From Mariniblastus fucicola (GTDB taxonomy: Bacteria; Planctomycetota; Planctomycetia; Pirellulales; Pirellulaceae), in contig NZ_CP042912.1 of assembly GCF_008087665.1 (NCBI RefSeq), positions 62,001 through 126,000 on the forward strand: a DNA stretch of 64,000 bases. Reading direction: 5' to 3'. The position numbers and the translations under genes were made by a program. Below, piece after piece: positions 1 through 9,809 of the stretch (its first letter is position 1; every line of letters starts with the position of its first letter). Below the pieces are notes generated by a model. That model saw nothing but the letters and a program-made list of their open reading frames with translations, was not told where the DNA came from and made no database searches.

Positions 1-161
1 AGATGCTTGCCGAAGGCTTCGGCGCCGATTAAGTGCCGCCCGGAGATCTTTTTGGCTTCTGCCTCGAATCTTCCTTGCGGCGAGAGCACGATCATTTTCT
101 GATTGGCAAATGCAAGGCAGTGGTCGCGAGCGACGCGGTGAACGGAATGTCCTTCAGGCAT
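1..161 (-). CDS. Fpg/Nei-family DNA glycosylase, 5' end only
   Basis: The first 53 codons of a minus-strand gene lie at the window edge; the rest is outside. The protein starts with MPEGHS, the hallmark of the formamidopyrimidine/endonuclease VIII glycosylases. In that family the initiator Met is removed, Pro2 is the Schiff-base nucleophile and Glu3 is catalytic. Further along are SPQGRF (about residues 27-32) and EAFGKHL (about 47-53), both typical of the actinobacterial Nei1-like branch. The family excises oxidised bases and nicks the strand. The start ATG at 161 is fixed by the required MPEG sequence. The gene is divergent from the symporter at 538. Family assignment is strong; Fpg versus Nei specificity cannot be decided from this fragment. 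Confidence 0.88.
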   Translation of the reverse strand, partial: MPEGHSVHRVARDHCLAFANQKMIVLSPQGRFEAEAKKISGRHLIGAEAFGKH

Positions 162-537
162 ATTGGATTCGGTAAAACGAACTTGGTGGCTTCGAGTCGA
201 GCTTGTAACGAACGCTGGCGATCCCGGATCGAAAGGTACTCATGGAAACCAGCGGCAGCGATTCGAGATGCTTCGGGTGGGGATACGCCGCCCTTATCTT
301 CCACCAAACCGCCTGGCTTGTATCGTCAAAACGGGAATTCTGTGAATTGGGTTCCAATTTGGCCTCTCGACCTGATAATTGCCTTGCAGAAACCGGTTTC
401 AGGAGCGATCGTATGTCCAACCAAACCACCACTCCGGCACGATACCGTTGGGACGGGGAAAGCGAACTGGCCACCGCTACCTCCGTCGAAATTTACCAGC
501 GATATCCAGAGGAGAAAGTGACGAAAGGCAGTTGTTG
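162..537. other. Divergent intergenic region
   Basis: This 376-base gap separates the minus-strand glycosylase start from the plus-strand symporter start and presumably holds both promoters. Several short open frames cross it, but none has a recognisable sequence or ribosome binding site. I see no convincing hairpin or operator. Confidence 0.5.
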
Positions 538-2283
538 ATGAGCGAAGAAATAAATCCTTACGCAGCCGGTCCCGGCAATAAAGTAACCCCGTCGACGCCT
601 CCAGAAGATCGCATCCCGTTTCAGCAAAAAGCCGCCTACGCGGTCGGCATGTTGGTCAACAATCTTCAGGCGGCCGCGCTGCCAGCGATGATGATCGTGC
701 TAAACCTTGGTCTGGGCATCAACCCGATTCTGGTCGGCATCATCGGCTTCATCCCACGGATCTTTGATGCGGTTTCCGATCCACTGATGGGATACATCTC
801 GGACAACACGCGATCTCGCTGGGGTCGCCGGCGTCCATACATTCTGATCGGAGCCCTGATTTCCGGTTTGGTGTTCGCGGCGATGTGGCAGGTGCCGACC
901 GGCTGGCCGGTGAACTATGAACGCGACGCGGATGCCGATGGCGTCATCGATCGCATGGAGTTGAGAGCCGGTTCGGATCCGAACAATGTGAACAGCCCGG
1001 TCGTCGACGGAGGTCAGGACACGAACGATTCGACGGGACCCGCCGATGACGGGATCTCCGACGCGCTCGAACAGACCATGATCACGCTGGGCTCGACGGC
1101 CCCGATCACGACCGAACTGGATGCTGACGGCGATGAAGTGCCGGACTATGACCAGTCAAGACAGTCGTACTACTTCTGGGCATTTCTGATCGCGCTGGTG
1201 ATCTACTTTCTGACTTACACGATGTACGCGACTCCGTTCGTTGCGTTCGGCTACGAGATGACGCCGGACTATCACGAAAGGACGCGACTGCATGCTTTCG
1301 CCAACGCCGCCGGTCAATTGGCCTGGTTGGGAGCGCCGTGGATCTGGTACTTCATGTCGCTCTATGAAAACAAAGTCGACGGTGCCAGCCAGTTGGGCAT
1401 GATCTTCGGCATCTCGATCATGATCCTGGGCATGGTTCCCGCGATCTTCTGTCGGGAACGAATGAGCGAACTCAAACCGGTCGAATCGAAAGGCGATGGC
1501 GCTTCCGGACTGTTGAATAACTTCAAGGAGTTCTTCAAAAACCTGACTTCGTCTCTTAAGTGTTCACCGTTTGTGAAACTGTGTCTGGCAACGTTTCTGG
1601 TGTTCAACGGATTTCAACTGGGAATTTCGTTTTCGCTTTACGTGATGATTTATTACGTCTTCCAGGGCGGAGAGAACCCGGACGCTTTGGCCGGTGACCT
1701 CAATGGATGGTGGGGATCGTTGACCGCGATTTGCACGATGGCGGTGATTCCGCTGACGGCTGTTATTTCGGAGTGGCTTGGCAGCAAACGTAAGGCCTTT
1801 ATGGTCACGATCGGCCTGTCGATTATCGGCTACGCGTTGAAGTGGATCGGCTACAACCCTGCGTTTCCGTATCTATTACTGATTTCTTGCCCGTTTGTGG
1901 CGTTTGGGACCGGTTCCCTGTTCACGTTGATGGGTTCAATGATTTCAGACGTCTGTGATTACGACGAACTACAGTCGCATCAGCGCCGCGAAGGCGTTTT
2001 CGGTGCAATCTACTGGTGGATGGTGAAGGTTGGCATGGCTTTGGCAGGCTTGCTGACGGGATATTTGTTGGTTGGATCAGGATTTGTTACGCCGCTTCCG
2101 GGGGCAACCGAAGCGGTCGTTCAAACGGATTCAACGTTGCTATATCTGCGAATGTTTGATGTCGTGATTCCGATCGTGACGTCGGTGATCGCGATGGCAA
2201 TTATGGCGAGCTACGAGATTACTGAAGAAAGAGCAAAGTCTATTCGTGCCGAACTGGAACAGCGGCGAGGAAAGCTTGAATAA
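538..2283 (+). CDS. GPH-type MFS sugar:cation symporter with calcium-loop insert
   Basis: A 581-residue integral membrane protein of the glycoside-pentoside-hexuronide:cation symporter branch of the MFS. The signature is the cytoplasmic loop around residues 89-103 (SDNTRSRWGRRRPYIL), followed by about ten further hydrophobic segments. The N-terminus has the NPYAA motif common on planctomycete membrane proteins. Residues about 122-210, between TM3 and TM4 on the predicted outer side, are an acidic insert with two DxDxDG-type loops (near 130-138 and 195-203), like thrombospondin type 3 calcium-binding repeats; ordinary GPH symporters lack this. The ATG at 538 is chosen because the upstream in-frame extension is not protein-like. 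The gene overlaps the next by one base (TAATG), so the pair is probably coupled. The substrate is unknown; a sugar or oligosaccharide is inferred. Confidence 0.85.
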   Translation: MSEEINPYAAGPGNKVTPSTPPEDRIPFQQKAAYAVGMLVNNLQAAALPAMMIVLNLGLGINPILVGIIGFIPRIFDAVSDPLMGYISDNTRSRWGRRRPYILIGALISGLVFAAMWQVPTGWPVNYERDADADGVIDRMELRAGSDPNNVNSPVVDGGQDTNDSTGPADDGISDALEQTMITLGSTAPITTELDADGDEVPDYDQSRQSYYFWAFLIALVIYFLTYTMYATPFVAFGYEMTPDYHERTRLHAFANAAGQLAWLGAPWIWYFMSLYENKVDGASQLGMIFGISIMILGMVPAIFCRERMSELKPVESKGDGASGLLNNFKEFFKNLTSSLKCSPFVKLCLATFLVFNGFQLGISFSLYVMIYYVFQGGENPDALAGDLNGWWGSLTAICTMAVIPLTAVISEWLGSKRKAFMVTIGLSIIGYALKWIGYNPAFPYLLLISCPFVAFGTGSLFTLMGSMISDVCDYDELQSHQRREGVFGAIYWWMVKVGMALAGLLTGYLLVGSGFVTPLPGATEAVVQTDSTLLYLRMFDVVIPIVTSVIAMAIMASYEITEERAKSIRAELEQRRGKLE

Positions 2284-5200
2284 TGATTGTACCTGACCCA
2301 CTTTCGTGTGACGAAAGCGAAAAATCCATGGAAGCCACGGACAACAGTTCGGCGGTAACCGGAGAGTACGTGCGGCTTGATGGAGAGGACTATTTTCGCA
2401 TCGCAAACAGTCACCTGATGGACGACTTTTTCATGTCGCTTGTCGGAGCCAGCGATCACTGGATGTTCGTTTCGAGCAAGGGAGCGTTGACGGCTGGCCG
2501 CCGCAATCCGGACACGGCTCTGTTTCCGTATGCTGCCGATGATCAGATCACAGCGGCGCGATCGCACAGCGGTTCCTTGACGACGGTTCGAACGGTCGAC
2601 AGCGAAGGCAATCAAGCCGTTTGGCAGCCTTGGTCTGCCGATTCCCACAGCGACTTTCGGGTTCGACAGAATCTCTACAAGACACCGTTGGGCAATAAGC
2701 TGGTGTTTGAGGAAGTCAACGACACGCTGGGATTGCTGCTCCGATATCGCTGGACGTTCAGCGAGAAATTTGGCTTCGTTCGCAGTTGCCATTTGGAAAA
2801 TATCGGTGGCTCTGAGCTGACGCTAGAGCTGCTCGACGGAATTCAGAACATCGTGCCGTTTGGTGCCGAGAGTGAATTCCTGATGCGGTACAGCAATCTG
2901 GCCAACGCCTACAAGAAAAACGAGCTGGTTTCGGGCAGCGAAATTGGAATCTACTACCTCAGTTCAATTCCTTCGGATCGCGCCGAGCCAAGCGAAGGCC
3001 TGAAGGCGACTACGGTCTGGCAAGTCGGACTCGATACCGACGCGACGCTGATTTCGAATCAGCAACTTCAGGCGTTTCGCCGCAGTGGAACGGTGAATAC
3101 TGAAAGCGACGTTCGCGGAAAGCCGGGAGCTTACCTCGTGCAGAAAACGTTGACGCTTGATCCCGGCGATTCACAGAATTGGCATGTTGTCGCCGAACTC
3201 TGCCAGGACCATGCGGCGATTGTCTGTCTGGACGAATGGCTCCGTTCAGCCTCTGAGTCCGAAGTCGAAACGGCGATCGAGGTCGATGTCGCGGCCAGCG
3301 AACGGGAGTTCTTTCGCATCGTCAGTTTTTCAGATGGCATTCAGCTTGGTGCGAATCGCAGGCGTTGCAACCGTCACCTTTCGAACACGGTTTTCAATGT
3401 AATGCGGGGCGGATTGCCGCTGGCGAATTACGATGTTCCAACGGCTGACTTTCGGGATCACGTCGCCAAATTCAATCGTCCGGTTGCTGACAGGCATCGC
3501 GAATTTCTCAGCGGGCTGCCGGCAACGCTTCACGCCGAAGAGCTACGCTGGCGCGTGGCGGCTCAGAACGATCCGGATCTGACGCGATTGGGCATGGAGT
3601 ATCTGCCGCTCGCGTTTAGCCGCCGACATGGCGATCCGACGCGACCGTGGAATCGATTTTCGATTGACTTGCGATCTGACGACGGCAGCAGCAATCTGAA
3701 TTACCAGGGAAACTGGCGCGATATTTTTCAGAACTGGGAAGCCCTCGGACTGTCTTTTCCGCGCTTCACGACGGCGATGATTTGCCGGTTCCTCAACGCA
3801 ACGACGGCCGACGGTTACAACGCATACCGTGTGACCAAGGATGGCTTCGAGTGGGAGGAAGCCGATCCGGACGATCCGTGGGCGAATATTGGATACTGGG
3901 GCGATCATCAGATTATCTATCTGCTGAAATTGCTCGAATGGAATCGCCGTTTTGAGCCGCAAGCCCTCGAAGGACTGCTCAATTCGCCGCTGTTCACGCA
4001 CGCGAACGTACCCTATCGCATTAAGTCATTTGAAGAGATCCGCAAGAATCCTCGCGACACGATCGTCTTCGATCACGGCGGCGCGAAACAGATCGAGGAT
4101 CGCGTAGAAGCAATCGGTGCGGACGGGAAACTGCTGCATGACCAGAGCGATCAAATCCACCGCGTGACGATGATCGAGAAACTGTTGACGCTGTCGCTGG
4201 CCAAACTTTCCAACTTCGTGCCCGACGGAGGCATCTGGCTCAATACGCAGCGCCCCGAATGGAACGATGCGAACAATGCACTCGTTGGCAATGGAATGTC
4301 CGTTGTAACGACTTGTTATTTGCACCGCTGGTTTATGTTCCTTGAGGACTGGATTGGAAGTTCCAGCGATGATGCTTTCGAAGTCTCTGAAGAAGTGGCT
4401 GTTTTCTTCAAAGCGATTCGCAGCGTGCTGCAAGAATACGAAAGCGATCTGACCAAGCCTTGCGATTCGACCCGTCGCGCGGAGATCGTGACGGCGCTAT
4501 CACAAGCCGGTAGCCAGTACCGCGATGGGCTTTATGCGACGGCACCCAGCGGCAATCGCGTCTCTGTTTCAAAGGACGATTGTTTAGCTTTGTTTGAAAC
4601 CGCTCGCAGGCATGTCGAAGCCACGATCCGCAGCAATCGCCGCGAAGATGGACTGTATCACGCCTACAATTTGCTCGACTGGAATGAGCAGGGCGCCGAC
4701 GTCGACTACCTTTACGAAATGTGCGAAGGCCAGGTAGCGGTGCTGAGTGCCAAACTGCTTGAGCCCGACGAGGTCGTCGGTCTGCTTGAATCGTTGCGAA
4801 ACAGCGCACTCTATCGCGAAAACCAGAATAGCTATTTGCTGTATCCCGATCGTCGCCTGGCTCGTTTCCTCGACAAGAACAGCATCAGCAAGGCCGCTGT
4901 TGATTCGAGTTCGCTGGTTCAGAAACTGTTGGCCGATGGTAACGAGCAAATCGTAAAGCGCGATGTTCGCGGCGATGTCCATTTCCATGGTGACTTCCGC
5001 AACTCGGGAGATTTACGAAAGGCGCTTGAGAGACTCGACAGTTCGTATGCGGATCTCGTCAATGCGGATCGCGATGCGGTCGTTGCGATCTTCGACGACG
5101 TATTTGCTCATCGCCAATTCACCGGTCGGTCGGGCACGTTTTTCGGCTATGAAGGATTGGGTTCGATCTATTGGCATATGGTTTCCAAGCTGGTTCTGGC

Positions 5201-5765
5201 CGTTTCGGAGAACTTCTTTTGGGCAATCGAGAAAGGTGAGTCGTCAGCGACGGTTGATGCTCTGGCCACGCACTTTGACGAAATTCGATTGGGCGTTGGA
5301 GCTGAAAAGGATCCTGCTCAGTACGGTGCGTTTCCATCGGATGCGTATTCGCACACGCCCGAAAATTCCGGCGTGAAACAGCCTGGAATGACGGGCCAGG
5401 TGAAGGAAGATATCCTTTCGCGATTTGCGGAACTGGGAGTGCAGATCGAGGATTCAACTCTGAGCTTTGGCCTCGACCTATTCGATCGCGATGAGTTGCT
5501 GGAGTCGCCAACAACTTTTTCTTACTGCGATGTCGCTGGAGAAATCAAAACGGAGCCCGTGCCGGCAGGTGGATTTGCCTACACGCTGTTTCAGGTGCCG
5601 ATCATTTACCAGAGCGGCGACAAGGATCAAGTTGAGGTTCACTTCGCGGACGGAAAGGCTGTTTCCTTTGACGGTAAGTCGCTCGATCGAGAAACAAGTC
5701 AGCGACTATTTTCACGAACTGGTGAAGTTGCGAAAATCGTCTGTCAGTTCGAATCACTCGAATAA
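2283..5765 (+). CDS. Large carbohydrate-active-like protein (six-hairpin type)
   Basis: A 1160-residue protein without signal peptide or membrane segment, so probably cytoplasmic. The first ~350 residues look like an all-beta domain. The middle and C-terminal parts are rich in Trp/Tyr/Asp helix-like stretches such as NWRDIFQNW, PWANIGYWGDHQ and RPEWNDANNALVGNG, reminiscent of (alpha/alpha)6-barrel glycoside hydrolases and phosphorylases (GH94/GH15/GH63-like). RPEWNDAN is the best active-site candidate. The ATG at 2283 overlaps the symporter stop, with a GAGGAAAG-type ribosome binding site inside the symporter gene; the ATG at 2329 has no such site. Coupling to a sugar symporter suggests it processes the imported glycan. 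No catalytic family was assigned with certainty. Confidence 0.6.
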   Translation: MIVPDPLSCDESEKSMEATDNSSAVTGEYVRLDGEDYFRIANSHLMDDFFMSLVGASDHWMFVSSKGALTAGRRNPDTALFPYAADDQITAARSHSGSLTTVRTVDSEGNQAVWQPWSADSHSDFRVRQNLYKTPLGNKLVFEEVNDTLGLLLRYRWTFSEKFGFVRSCHLENIGGSELTLELLDGIQNIVPFGAESEFLMRYSNLANAYKKNELVSGSEIGIYYLSSIPSDRAEPSEGLKATTVWQVGLDTDATLISNQQLQAFRRSGTVNTESDVRGKPGAYLVQKTLTLDPGDSQNWHVVAELCQDHAAIVCLDEWLRSASESEVETAIEVDVAASEREFFRIVSFSDGIQLGANRRRCNRHLSNTVFNVMRGGLPLANYDVPTADFRDHVAKFNRPVADRHREFLSGLPATLHAEELRWRVAAQNDPDLTRLGMEYLPLAFSRRHGDPTRPWNRFSIDLRSDDGSSNLNYQGNWRDIFQNWEALGLSFPRFTTAMICRFLNATTADGYNAYRVTKDGFEWEEADPDDPWANIGYWGDHQIIYLLKLLEWNRRFEPQALEGLLNSPLFTHANVPYRIKSFEEIRKNPRDTIVFDHGGAKQIEDRVEAIGADGKLLHDQSDQIHRVTMIEKLLTLSLAKLSNFVPDGGIWLNTQRPEWNDANNALVGNGMSVVTTCYLHRWFMFLEDWIGSSSDDAFEVSEEVAVFFKAIRSVLQEYESDLTKPCDSTRRAEIVTALSQAGSQYRDGLYATAPSGNRVSVSKDDCLALFETARRHVEATIRSNRREDGLYHAYNLLDWNEQGADVDYLYEMCEGQVAVLSAKLLEPDEVVGLLESLRNSALYRENQNSYLLYPDRRLARFLDKNSISKAAVDSSSLVQKLLADGNEQIVKRDVRGDVHFHGDFRNSGDLRKALERLDSSYADLVNADRDAVVAIFDDVFAHRQFTGRSGTFFGYEGLGSIYWHMVSKLVLAVSENFFWAIEKGESSATVDALATHFDEIRLGVGAEKDPAQYGAFPSDAYSHTPENSGVKQPGMTGQVKEDILSRFAELGVQIEDSTLSFGLDLFDRDELLESPTTFSYCDVAGEIKTEPVPAGGFAYTLFQVPIIYQSGDKDQVEVHFADGKAVSFDGKSLDRETSQRLFSRTGEVAKIVCQFESLE

Positions 5766-5780
5766 CTGACAGCGATTTTT

Positions 5781-5804
5781 CGTTTAACGGCAAGCCGAAG
5801 GCGA
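5781..5804. repeat. Half-site copy of intergenic palindromic repeat
   Basis: This stretch, just after the stop of the carbohydrate-active-like gene, matches one arm of the perfect inverted repeat at 40707-40776 with a single C-to-A difference over the core (TTTAACGGCAAGCCG then AAGGCGA). The second arm is not present here. It looks like a degenerate member of a dispersed intergenic repeat family. Confidence 0.6.
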
Positions 5805-5843
5805 TAGCAAGGCACACTGCCCGTCCCGGCGGGGAAGCCCGAA

Positions 5844-8800
5844 TTACTTCACGACTTCGCCGTAGAAGAACGCTTTGTAGAGGTGCAAAATTCCGGCACC
5901 TTTCAAGCTGAACTTCGCGTACTTGATCGGTTCGTCGTGCTTCGTGGTGAATTCCCAATTCGGGTAGGCATTGCGAGCCGTCCAAATTTCTTTCCACTCT
6001 TCGCCATCGGCACTTACCGAGAACGTCAGTCCTTTGGCTCGATCATGAAGATCAGCATCGTTGCGGTTGACGACTTTCACCGTCCGCACGATCGTCGGTT
6101 CATTGAAACGAATGATTACTTCAGGCGAAGGCGTCTGTTCGCTGTTTGGCGAATGGAAAGCAAAACTTGATCGGCGAACACCTTCGTGGCTCAACAGATG
6201 CTCGGCCTCGATGTTCCACTGTGGAGGGAAACTCTGCGGGATGCGAATGTGCGTTTGCCGCGAGACTTCCTTCTGTCCGTTGTAGCTTTGCCGCTTGTAG
6301 TCCAGATTCGGATTCGTCGCGACCCAATCGCCCATCAGAAAGGCCAGCAAGTCCACGAACTCGCCCGGTGAAATCGTTTCCGTCAGACCTTCCGGCATGC
6401 TACTGGCCTTCATGTCTTTGCGTTCTTCGATGTCCTCTTTGAGGATTTCTTTCTTCTTGCCGTCTGCGATTCCAAGAACCACTTTCTCGTCGGTTTCTTC
6501 CAGCACGAATCCGCTGGTCACAACGCCATCGAGATCGGCCACCATAATCGTTTCATAGCCCTTGGAAATCTCCTCGTTCGGCCACAAAATCGAACGGACG
6601 ATATGATCCTTGTTCATCCGATCGCCCAGCCCGGTCAGGTCCGGGCCGAACTTGACGCCCAAGTTTCCGTTTTGGTGACAGTTGGCACAGACTCGCTTGA
6701 AAACAGCGCTTCCGTTTTTCCGATTGCCTTTTTGAGCCGCCACGACCTGCTGAAGGGCCTTGTCCAGATCTTCCTGCTTCGCATCAACGTCGGCCAGAAC
6801 TTTCATTGGTTTGAAAACCTGAGCACCGGGACCTTGCGCGATTCGGGAAAGCTCCAGGTGATCACGCGCGGCTTCGGGAAGCGATTCAACCATCTCCATG
6901 CCTTCGTCCGTAAGCAAGACTGGCTCGAATGATCGAATTGCATGCTCAAGCGTATAGTCGATCCACTTGTCCGTGTTCGACGCAAGCGACAGCAACGCGA
7001 TTCGTGCGTTCTCAATCGTCGGATTCAGACTCGTCGCCCGGATCGTTTCCAAACGCACGCGACCATTGGCATCCGCGACACCCTGCTCAAGTAAAGACTC
7101 GGCGTCAGAAAGATATTCGATCTCATTGCCGACCACATGCATCGCTGCCGAGCGCTGTTTGAAGTCTCCTTTGGCCAGAATCTTGGCGACCAGGTCAGCA
7201 TCTACGCCGTGAAGAGTTTCCTGAACCCAAAGTCCTTCCACCCATGCCTCCGGGCTGTCGGCTTCACTAACCCATTTGCTGACCGACGAAAGTACGGCTT
7301 CGCGTTCGCGTCCGACGAGTTCACGACGGGCTCGATATCGAGTCCGCGGTTCGAAAGCCAATAACTGTTGCAAAAGTTCTTCGTTTGATTTTCCGTACTG
7401 CGTCACTGGCTCCAGCAAAGGCGTGTCTTTGTGAACCAGACGATAAATCCGTCCGTGTTCGTGGTCGCGATTGGGATCCCGCTGCGAGTATTGCATGTGC
7501 CCGATCAGAGCGTTGCACCAATCTCCAAACCACAGGGCTCCATCGGGGCCAATTTTTGGATCGACTGGCCGGAAGAACATGTCAGTCGACGAAATCAGGT
7601 CCTCAACGCGTCTCCCCGTCAGACCCGTCACGTTTTCGTCGCTGTCGTTGACGACGAACGAAGGAAAACCGTGCATGTTGATCACGCAGGAGTAAATCAG
7701 TTTGTCATGGTAGGCCTCAGGGAACTGCCGCGTTTCGAGAAACTCGTTTCCGCAGGACGGACGCATGCCCTCGTTGTTGAAAATCGGATCGATGCCCGAA
7801 CGCGTTTTTGGCTGGCCACCGGAAAACGGACTGGTCCAGTACTGATTCGAATTCGTGCCGTCGCCGACCACACCGTATCCGTCTTTGTTGAAAACAAGAC
7901 ACCACGGATTGTAGGTACCCGGGACGCGAAAATAGCCCATCTTCAACGACTCCAGATCCCAAAAATAACATCCAGATGCACCGATCTGTCGCTTGGGTCC
8001 CCATGGCGTTTCCATCGTCGTTGACATGGCGATGCCCTCAAGCATGTGAAGTCGTCCGCCTTGCGACCACTCCCAGGCTCCCATCGCGTGGTGCGTGTCG
8101 CTCGTGCCGATTCCGTCGAGCATATGAGTCACCTTGTCGGCCTTGTCGTCGCCGTCGGTGTCTTGCAAGAAGAGAATCCGGGGTTCGTCGACGACCAACA
8201 CGCCGTCTTTGTGAAACTCAAATCCAGTTGGGCAAATAAGTTTGTCATAAAAATTCGTGCACTTGTCCGCTTTGCCATCCCCATCGGTATCTTCCAGAAT
8301 CAGCAGCCGATCACTTGGTCGGCTGGAGTTCGGCAACCACTGCGGATAGTTGATCATGCAGGAAACCCACAGGCGCCCTTTGCTGTCGAAAGCGATCTGC
8401 GTCGGATTGGCGAGCTCGGGGAAATCTTTCTCCGAAGCGAAAACCTGGACTTCGAACCCGTCCGGAACAGTCATCTGCGAAATCGATTCTTCAGGCGTCG
8501 GGTACTTGAGCGTTTTCGGTTCGCGAAACTCACGGAAATCATCGTCGCGAGAACCGAACATGGTTTCGGGAATGAAAACATCACCCGTCGTCGAATCGTC
8601 GGGGCGGTCAGGAACCGGTTTGCCCAACACCAGATCGTTGATGTAGTCGTCGCGAATCGAAACCATCGACCGAATTTTCACGAACTCGCCAGGGAACGTT
8701 TCGGTGTCCCATGTTCGGCGTCCGCCGTAAACGTACCACCCATTGAGCATGCGATAGTCCTGCAAGTGCAACCACGCTTTGTCGTTGACGACGGTCCGGA

Positions 8801-9551
8801 CTTTCTCAAAAAGCTGATCGTCGGCCGAGACCGCGTCGCCGAACAGGCCTTTGTCAAGCAATTCTGCGACCGCTTTGTCGCCCGCTTCGTTCAGGTGACA
8901 ACCATTGATCGTGTACTGGGCTCCGGGCTCTGCGGCGAAAAGTTCTTTCGTCGGCGTGAACAAATCAACGAAAGGCAACTTTCGCTCAACCGCGAGTTCG
9001 CGTACGACTTCCGTGTAGGCCGCAAGGTTGGCATTCTCCTGCTGGCCATCAGGCTGGAACTGGTTTCCGGTTGCTTCGAAAGCGATCGGTGAAACGAGCG
9101 CGAATGAGGGCTGTTTGCCACCCGCGTCAGTGATTTTTTTACTGATGCTGGCCAGGTATTTCTCGTAGTTTGCGCGAAACGCAGCCAGTTCCTGCTGCGT
9201 TGTTCCGGCAAAGGATTCGTTGAAGCCAAAAAAGCAAACGAGGACTTCCGGCGAGTAAACCAGGAACGGGTCGTCGATCTTGGTGTAATTTCCCGGGCGA
9301 GCCTGTTGCTCAACCGCATCTGCGGGCCAACCGAAATTTCGAAAAACTGGCTTACTCTCCGCAAAACGAATCTGCAATCGCGTTTCGAAATGTCCGAACA
9401 GGTTCATTCGCTCGGCCAGCGAGTTCCCGACAAAGGCGACTTTTTTACCGGCTTCAATTTCAAAGGCGGGTTCGTCGGCGGTACAGGGTCGAGATGATCC
9501 AAACAGCAACATCGCCATGAATAAAGCAAGCGACGATCGAAAATAGGTCAT
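5844..9551 (-). CDS. PVC-type membrane-bound dehydrogenase with SGNH and haem domains
   Basis: A 1235-residue secreted multidomain protein. It has an N-terminal signal peptide, then a GDSL/SGNH-hydrolase-like domain (about 33-260) with block I around VGNSLAER. A six-bladed propeller of the planctomycete/verrucomicrobial dehydrogenase type follows (about 350-700; repeated DTDGDGKADK-like strands), then HEAT-like helices (about 720-900). A cytochrome-type haem site CANCH sits near residue 953, and a C-terminal beta-sandwich (about 1120-1235) resembles discoidin/F5-8C modules. The propeller plus CxxCH core matches the large PVC dehydrogenase family described in Planctomycetes and Verrucomicrobia; its substrates are mostly unknown, with sugars or alcohols proposed. 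The gene stands alone and is convergent with the preceding plus-strand pair. Confidence 0.9.
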   Translation of the reverse strand: MTYFRSSLALFMAMLLFGSSRPCTADEPAFEIEAGKKVAFVGNSLAERMNLFGHFETRLQIRFAESKPVFRNFGWPADAVEQQARPGNYTKIDDPFLVYSPEVLVCFFGFNESFAGTTQQELAAFRANYEKYLASISKKITDAGGKQPSFALVSPIAFEATGNQFQPDGQQENANLAAYTEVVRELAVERKLPFVDLFTPTKELFAAEPGAQYTINGCHLNEAGDKAVAELLDKGLFGDAVSADDQLFEKVRTVVNDKAWLHLQDYRMLNGWYVYGGRRTWDTETFPGEFVKIRSMVSIRDDYINDLVLGKPVPDRPDDSTTGDVFIPETMFGSRDDDFREFREPKTLKYPTPEESISQMTVPDGFEVQVFASEKDFPELANPTQIAFDSKGRLWVSCMINYPQWLPNSSRPSDRLLILEDTDGDGKADKCTNFYDKLICPTGFEFHKDGVLVVDEPRILFLQDTDGDDKADKVTHMLDGIGTSDTHHAMGAWEWSQGGRLHMLEGIAMSTTMETPWGPKRQIGASGCYFWDLESLKMGYFRVPGTYNPWCLVFNKDGYGVVGDGTNSNQYWTSPFSGGQPKTRSGIDPIFNNEGMRPSCGNEFLETRQFPEAYHDKLIYSCVINMHGFPSFVVNDSDENVTGLTGRRVEDLISSTDMFFRPVDPKIGPDGALWFGDWCNALIGHMQYSQRDPNRDHEHGRIYRLVHKDTPLLEPVTQYGKSNEELLQQLLAFEPRTRYRARRELVGREREAVLSSVSKWVSEADSPEAWVEGLWVQETLHGVDADLVAKILAKGDFKQRSAAMHVVGNEIEYLSDAESLLEQGVADANGRVRLETIRATSLNPTIENARIALLSLASNTDKWIDYTLEHAIRSFEPVLLTDEGMEMVESLPEAARDHLELSRIAQGPGAQVFKPMKVLADVDAKQEDLDKALQQVVAAQKGNRKNGSAVFKRVCANCHQNGNLGVKFGPDLTGLGDRMNKDHIVRSILWPNEEISKGYETIMVADLDGVVTSGFVLEETDEKVVLGIADGKKKEILKEDIEERKDMKASSMPEGLTETISPGEFVDLLAFLMGDWVATNPNLDYKRQSYNGQKEVSRQTHIRIPQSFPPQWNIEAEHLLSHEGVRRSSFAFHSPNSEQTPSPEVIIRFNEPTIVRTVKVVNRNDADLHDRAKGLTFSVSADGEEWKEIWTARNAYPNWEFTTKHDEPIKYAKFSLKGAGILHLYKAFFYGEVVK

Positions 9552-9809
9552 TGGAGATCCGGGACTTGAAGTAATGAACGCGTCTCTACAATCTAGTTGA
9601 CGTCGATTTTGATGCCAAGATTACAGCAGCAGATTGCGCAACATCAGCGTTGAACACCGCGGCCAAGAAAAAAGACCTCCCGTAAAACCGGTTTCGAATC
9701 CAAAAATAAAGAGCCTGCGAAAGCAAACCCCTTCGACTCAAATCACAATCCAGTCGAACCGTTTGGCAAATTCGCTTTCGTCGAATGAAAAGACGCGTAG
9801 GGCTGAGGC

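Noticed and set aside
43-521. Plus-strand open frame beginning at 33
   Set aside because: The opposite strand encodes the MPEG-type DNA glycosylase start at 161; the plus frame has no ribosome binding site or motif.
8046-9092. 348-codon open frame on the plus strand inside the PVC dehydrogenase gene
   Set aside because: It is antisense to a well-supported gene, its product is a basic Arg/Val-rich sequence without motifs, and long antisense frames are common here because of codon bias.
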